The position numbers and the translations under genes are program-made. From assembly GCA_034111875.1 (NCBI GenBank), contig JAWUWK010000063.1, forward strand, positions 1 to 9,101: a stretch of 9,101 nucleotides of DNA, given 5' to 3'. A model generated the notes under the pieces. It was not told where the DNA came from and searched no databases. It was given only the letters and a program-made list of their open reading frames with translations. This DNA is from Rs1 sp034111875 (lineage in GTDB: Bacteria; Pseudomonadota; Gammaproteobacteria; Pseudomonadales; Balneatricaceae). Shown piece after piece: positions 6,403-9,101 of this stretch (the first letter of the stretch is position 1; every line of letters begins with the position of its first letter).

Positions 6403-6672
6403 ATGAAATTGGATTATTTTGAAGTAATGGAGGTTGAAAAGTCAGCCTCGCAAGATGATATAAAACAGGCTTACAGACGTTTAGCCTCAAAATATCATCC
6501 AGATAGAAATGAATCGGTCGATGCCGTTGAGCGCTTTCAGAGCATTCAACAGGCGTATGAAATTATATCAGACCCCCAAAAGCGCAAATTATACATCGAC
6601 CAAGAATACACTGAGGTGATGAATCCCAGATTGTTCACTCAATCCTATTGGAACAGAGTTTTAAATACTTAA
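6403..6672 (+). CDS. Minimal J-domain (DnaJ-like) co-chaperone, 89 aa
   Basis: J-domain proteins stimulate the ATPase of Hsp70 (DnaK) and direct it to clients. Residues 3-65 form a complete J-domain: LDYFEVMEVEKSASQDDIK, AYRRLASKYHPDRN with the invariant HPD at 32-34, then FQSIQQAYEIISDPQKRKLY. After it come only about 24 residues ending WNRVLNT. There is no Gly/Phe region, zinc-finger domain or client-binding C-terminal domain, so this is a type III J-protein reduced to the DnaK-recruiting part. The start matches the usual first residue of the domain. A GAGG lies very close to it (6397-6400), and a second GAGG lies 10 nt away (6389-6392). It is the first gene of a four-gene operon, with the next start 8 bp after its stop. 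Partner proteins probably supply client specificity (inference). Confidence 0.93.
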   Translation: MKLDYFEVMEVEKSASQDDIKQAYRRLASKYHPDRNESVDAVERFQSIQQAYEIISDPQKRKLYIDQEYTEVMNPRLFTQSYWNRVLNT

Positions 6673-6680
6673 GAGGTAGT

Positions 6681-7175
6681 ATGTCTAAGATCGAATTTAT
6701 ACCGGGGTATTTGGTAGATGATTATCAATTGCTGACTGAGAATATAGAATCCTATCAGGATCCAGAAGAACCTGAATTGTTTAACAATTATGTTGATAGT
6801 TTATTAGTTCAGTTAAACAAAACACCGCAATTTTTAGCGGGGATGCCCGACCAATTAGCGATGTGTTTACTGTTCGTGGTAAAGCTTGATTGCACGAAAT
6901 TATCCGCCTTAAGCTTGCAATCTGAACCTGCATGGGAGGACGTAAAAACCTGTGTCAGCATACATAAGCAGTTTCGGCCTTTACTGTCGACGCTAATCGA
7001 TAAGTATCAGCATTCATTAAAAACTGCCTTGTTGCTACTCTGTTTTTATGAATTAGATGCGACAACCCAAGAGTTTCACGCTGAACAAGATGATAGTGAA
7101 GAGCACGACGAATACGAAGATCACAACGAATATCAAGGTGAAGGTCAAGACCAAGAAAGTCTTGACCAATATTAA
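6681..7175 (+). CDS. Unknown acidic helical protein, 164 aa (J-domain operon gene 2)
   Basis: I do not recognise this family. The start chosen is ATG 6681 (MSKIEFIPGYLVDDYQLL), because AAGAGG at 6671-6676 sits 4 nt upstream. An in-frame ATG at 6648 would overlap the J-domain gene by 25 bp and lacks such a site. The first 130 residues look mostly alpha-helical, with leucine-rich segments (QLAMCLLFVVKL, then LKTALLLLCFYEL) more like buried helices than membrane spans. The last 34 residues are a very acidic tail with an imperfect repeat, HDEYED then HNEYQG, encoded by 18-bp units at 7104-7121 and 7122-7139 (14 of 18 identical). There is no signal peptide, so it is probably cytoplasmic. Tight spacing to the J-domain gene suggests partnership with it. 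Confidence 0.82.
   Translation: MSKIEFIPGYLVDDYQLLTENIESYQDPEEPELFNNYVDSLLVQLNKTPQFLAGMPDQLAMCLLFVVKLDCTKLSALSLQSEPAWEDVKTCVSIHKQFRPLLSTLIDKYQHSLKTALLLLCFYELDATTQEFHAEQDDSEEHDEYEDHNEYQGEGQDQESLDQY
7143..7167 (+). repeat. Perfect 9-bp hairpin at the 3' end of operon gene 2
   Basis: GGTCAAGAC (7143-7151) and GTCTTGACC (7159-7167) form a perfect stem with a 7 nt loop, still inside the coding sequence and 5 bp before the TAA. The following AATATTAATAC is not a good terminator tail. It may modulate read-through, mRNA processing or stability between genes 2 and 3. Confidence 0.5.
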
Positions 7176-7204
7176 TACTACACATAAGTTGACAGGATTA
7201 TATT

Positions 7205-7855
7205 GTGAGCCAACAAATAGCCGTTTTAGCTGAGAAGGTCATTGCAATCACCCATGAGAATGGTCGCAATGGTGGTGATATTTTAGAGCAAATAGCCTCC
7301 GATGAGGGCGATCAAACAATGATCGCTGTTATTTCTGAGTTAGATATCATGAGTGTCGCAAAAATATTACGCTCGTTCGATGCTACTGTACCGTCGATAG
7401 CAGCATGGTTGATGGAGCCTGAAACAATAGGAAATATGTTAGACGTAGAGCCATCGTATTGGGAGAATGAGCTGAAAAAAGGTGCCTTTAATGCACAGGA
7501 TTCAGTGAAATCGATGTTGTCTCAAATATTTCTGACCCAAAGTGATGACGAAGAAAGAGAATTGTCAATACTGGATGCTATCGTAGCATCCGAAACGGGG
7601 ATTTTGTATCTCTCGCTACCTTTTATTGGGTTTGATTTTGAGTCTATCGATCTAACTGAAGAATCTGTTTCAGGCAGTGATGAAGAATTATTACTTAAGC
7701 TAAAATCGCTGAGCCCGTCAATTTATGAAGATATAGTGGCCACTTCTGCACGGGGTGATTTTGAGACAATTGAAGCGATTCTTAAATCACAGGCGAATAA
7801 CATCAGAGTGGGCGACATCAGTGACGATACTGATGATATGTTCGAGCCATTATAA
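7205..7855 (+). CDS. Unknown acidic helical protein, 216 aa, GTG start (operon gene 3)
   Basis: I do not recognise this family. GTG 7205 is chosen because AGGA at 7194-7197 lies 7 nt upstream and the reading MSQQIAVLAEKVIAI starts a helix. No ATG occurs until well into the helical domain. The protein appears largely helical. A stretch such as MIAVISELDIMSVAKILRSF followed by SIAAWLMEPETIGNML is reminiscent of short helical-repeat (HEAT-like or MgtE-N-like) domains, by impression only. It is rich in Asp and Glu throughout and ends in an acidic segment, DISDDTDDMFEPL. No signal peptide or transmembrane helix is evident, so it is probably cytoplasmic. It follows gene 2 by 29 bp and precedes gene 4 by 14 bp, consistent with one transcript. 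A short stem (CATCAGT/ACTGATG, 7816-7835) lies in its last codons. Confidence 0.8.
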   Translation: MSQQIAVLAEKVIAITHENGRNGGDILEQIASDEGDQTMIAVISELDIMSVAKILRSFDATVPSIAAWLMEPETIGNMLDVEPSYWENELKKGAFNAQDSVKSMLSQIFLTQSDDEERELSILDAIVASETGILYLSLPFIGFDFESIDLTEESVSGSDEELLLKLKSLSPSIYEDIVATSARGDFETIEAILKSQANNIRVGDISDDTDDMFEPL

Positions 7856-7869
7856 AAAGAGAATAGCAG

Positions 7870-8895
7870 ATGAATCTTGATAAAGTCAGGGCCAGGCCCT
7901 TCTTATTACTGATGATCAGTGATGCCGTTGAAAGCGGGTCTATGAGCGATGAACAACTAGCGCGAATAGAAAGCCAGTTGGTTGATATGTCGTTAAAAAT
8001 AGCCAAGAACTTCTTTTCTCCGTTAATAAGCCATGACTTAAAAAAGTCTTGCTCTATTGTGATGGGGGTAGCGACACTTGGACTTTTAAAATTGTGTGAT
8101 GGTGATGCCCAGAGTGCGAGAAAAATTCTCTTAGAGGAGTCAGTGATTATCTGTTTTCGCAAGGGGTGGCAGAGTGTAGACACGCTATTCAAGGCACATG
8201 GCAGTGAAGCGGATCGTGGTACTTTATTGGCTAACTACCAATACAGCGACAGCGAATACAAAGACATCGCAGCGATTCATCAGTCACTTTTATTAGAGCA
8301 GCTCGATGTTAATTTGTTAACAGAAATAGCGTCAAAGTTTAAAAACCCGCTGTCCAATATTGACATGGATCTCTTTGATATTGATGAGGGATCCATAAAG
8401 GCAGATGTTCAGCTAGCGATATTTGAAGCGTTGATGAAAGCTCATGCTATTGGGCATACAGATTATGCTAACTTCAAAGCGCTCTTGCTCACCTATATTG
8501 ATAAACCGGCTGTTTTTTGTGTTGAATATCGTGAGACTGGCGAAGCTATTTTGCAAAACTTTGATACCAAGACAAGCCTTCGAATTGAAGTCTGGCTTGA
8601 GAGTATTGAGGATGATTTCAAAAGAATTTTTAATCTATTAAACATTGAAAATAGTGGACCAGAAATTTATATCAGTATTTTCCACAAAATACTGCAGGGT
8701 AATATAAATGCCAAAAAATTCATGCATGCCTATGAAAGCTTGCTAACAACAGAGAAACAATTGCACTCTAACTTAAAGGAACAGATAGACGTAGAGCATT
8801 CTTTCCAAGATTTAGCAGATGAGGAAGATGAGTATTTATCAGAGGAAGAACTATTGGGTGAACTCAGTCATAACGTCTCTAATGATGATTACTAA
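7870..8895 (+). CDS. Unknown acidic protein, 341 aa (operon gene 4); weak DUF6179-like feel
   Basis: Function unknown. ATG 7870 follows an AAGAGAA site (7857-7863). The N-terminal third reads SGSMSDEQLARIESQLVDMS, then VMGVATLGLLKLCDG and RKGWQSVDTL. From memory this recalls the N-terminal layout of the DUF6178/DUF6179 proteins (GLLxDEDLxRIQxQLxxLL, then a VLYTLGLYL-like helix), but I cannot test it and hold it loosely. The remainder is predicted helical with many Asp, Glu and Lys residues. The last 28 residues form another acidic tail (DLADEEDEYLSEEELLGEL). No signal peptide or membrane helix is apparent. It is the last gene of the operon: a strong terminator begins 70 bp after its stop, and copy 2 of the flanking direct repeat begins 27 bp after it. 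Confidence 0.82.
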   Translation: MNLDKVRARPFLLLMISDAVESGSMSDEQLARIESQLVDMSLKIAKNFFSPLISHDLKKSCSIVMGVATLGLLKLCDGDAQSARKILLEESVIICFRKGWQSVDTLFKAHGSEADRGTLLANYQYSDSEYKDIAAIHQSLLLEQLDVNLLTEIASKFKNPLSNIDMDLFDIDEGSIKADVQLAIFEALMKAHAIGHTDYANFKALLLTYIDKPAVFCVEYRETGEAILQNFDTKTSLRIEVWLESIEDDFKRIFNLLNIENSGPEIYISIFHKILQGNINAKKFMHAYESLLTTEKQLHSNLKEQIDVEHSFQDLADEEDEYLSEEELLGELSHNVSNDDY

Positions 8896-8922
8896 GTAGT
8901 CATCTAGATGTAAAATAAGGAT

Positions 8923-8975
8923 TTTAAGATTGTCTATGTTGTAAAGACATAACCCGTAAAAAAGCAGTGCCAAAA
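8923..8975 (+). repeat. Flanking direct repeat, copy 2 (right of the J-domain operon)
   Basis: Matches 6007-6060 in two blocks, 24 of 27 and 16 of 17 identical, separated by a diverged 9-10 bp middle. It starts 27 bp after the stop of the last operon gene, and its second block is the left arm of the terminator. Confidence 0.72.
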
Positions 8976-8999
8976 CATACAGGCTTGGCACTTATTTTG
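8966..8999. terminator. Bidirectional rho-independent terminator
   Basis: AGTGCCAA (8966-8973) and TTGGCACT (8985-8992) form a perfect 8-bp stem with an 11-nt loop. On the plus strand it is followed by TATTTTGT, ending the J-domain operon. On the minus strand the same stem is followed by GCTTTTTTAC, a better U-tract, which would stop a transcript coming from the right. Confidence 0.85.
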
Positions 9000-9002
9000 T
9001 AT

Positions 9003-9030
9003 AGTTTTTAAATACTTCGGTTTAAAAACT
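9003..9030. repeat. Perfect 10-bp inverted repeat with TTCG-containing loop
   Basis: AGTTTTTAAA (9003-9012) pairs with TTTAAAAACT (9021-9030) around TACTTCGG. The stem is A/T-rich and overlaps the end of a possible minus-strand reading frame. It may be a second weak terminator or part of a repeat element. Confidence 0.5.
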
Positions 9031-9100
9031 GCCTGCTGAGATGGGCACCCGCGCTCGGCATCATAATGTCCCATATTGGGAGCGTTAACAACTCAATCAG
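9008..9100 (-). CDS. Possible 3' end of a gene entering from the right edge
   Basis: Reading leftwards from the window edge, a frame is open for 30 codons (LIELLTLPIWDIM, then PSAGAHLSRQFLN) and stops at TAA 9008-9010. The minus-strand U-tract of the terminator at 8966-8992 lies just downstream, which is where a convergent gene would end. The fragment is too short to identify and could be chance. Confidence 0.22.
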   Translation of the reverse strand: MIELLTLPIWDIMMPSAGAHLSRQFLNRSI

Positions 9101-9101
9101 C

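Noticed and set aside
6648..6680. Longer N-terminus for operon gene 2 starting at ATG 6648
   Set aside because: It lies inside the J-domain coding sequence without a ribosome site, while ATG 6681 has AAGAGG correctly placed.
7189..7217. TTGACA before operon gene 3 as an internal promoter
   Set aside because: No -10 element at 16-18 bp spacing; the segment is explained by the ribosome binding site AGGA and the GTG start.
7889..7920. GGGCCAGGCCC and ACTGATGATCAGT palindromes in the first codons of operon gene 4
   Set aside because: Both are short, within coding sequence, and have no supporting context; probably coincidental.

Overview
The window looks like an accessory region of a low-GC, AT-rich gammaproteobacterium, most likely from the Alteromonadales-like marine group (Shewanella, Pseudoalteromonas, Colwellia and relatives). 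That placement is an inference from the style of the tyrosine transposase and the IS remnants. No ribosomal, tRNA or core metabolic gene is present to anchor it.

Left part (1-1270) is a graveyard of insertion sequences. A C-terminal scrap resembling IS110-family transposases abuts the C-terminal half of an IS3-family transposase that carries a frameshift and a stop. The IS3 right end lies inside the N-terminal part of an IS21-family istA gene on the opposite strand. The istA remnant also has an internal stop, and its outer side carries 21-23 bp terminal repeats.

Middle part (1271-5515) starts with a roughly 300 bp leader containing three spaced palindromes. Two tightly linked genes follow. 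The first encodes a large lipoprotein with a glycine/alanine-rich hydrophobic stretch and a possible peptidoglycan-binding motif. The second encodes a three-part cell-wall hydrolase (SH3-like, transglycosylase-like, lysozyme-like) with no signal peptide. After a 37-nt purine tract and a small inverted repeat comes a full-length REP-associated tyrosine (Y1) transposase.

Right part (5516-9101) begins with nearly 900 bp of mostly non-coding DNA rich in inverted repeats. A compact four-gene operon follows (6403-8895): a minimal J-domain protein and three unrecognised, mostly helical, acidic proteins, ending in a clear bidirectional terminator. An imperfect direct repeat of about 54 bp lies just upstream of the operon's structured leader and again just after its last stop codon. 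This operon is the best candidate for an undescribed system. I infer that the J-domain protein recruits Hsp70 (DnaK) to its three partners, but nothing in the sequence shows the biological output.
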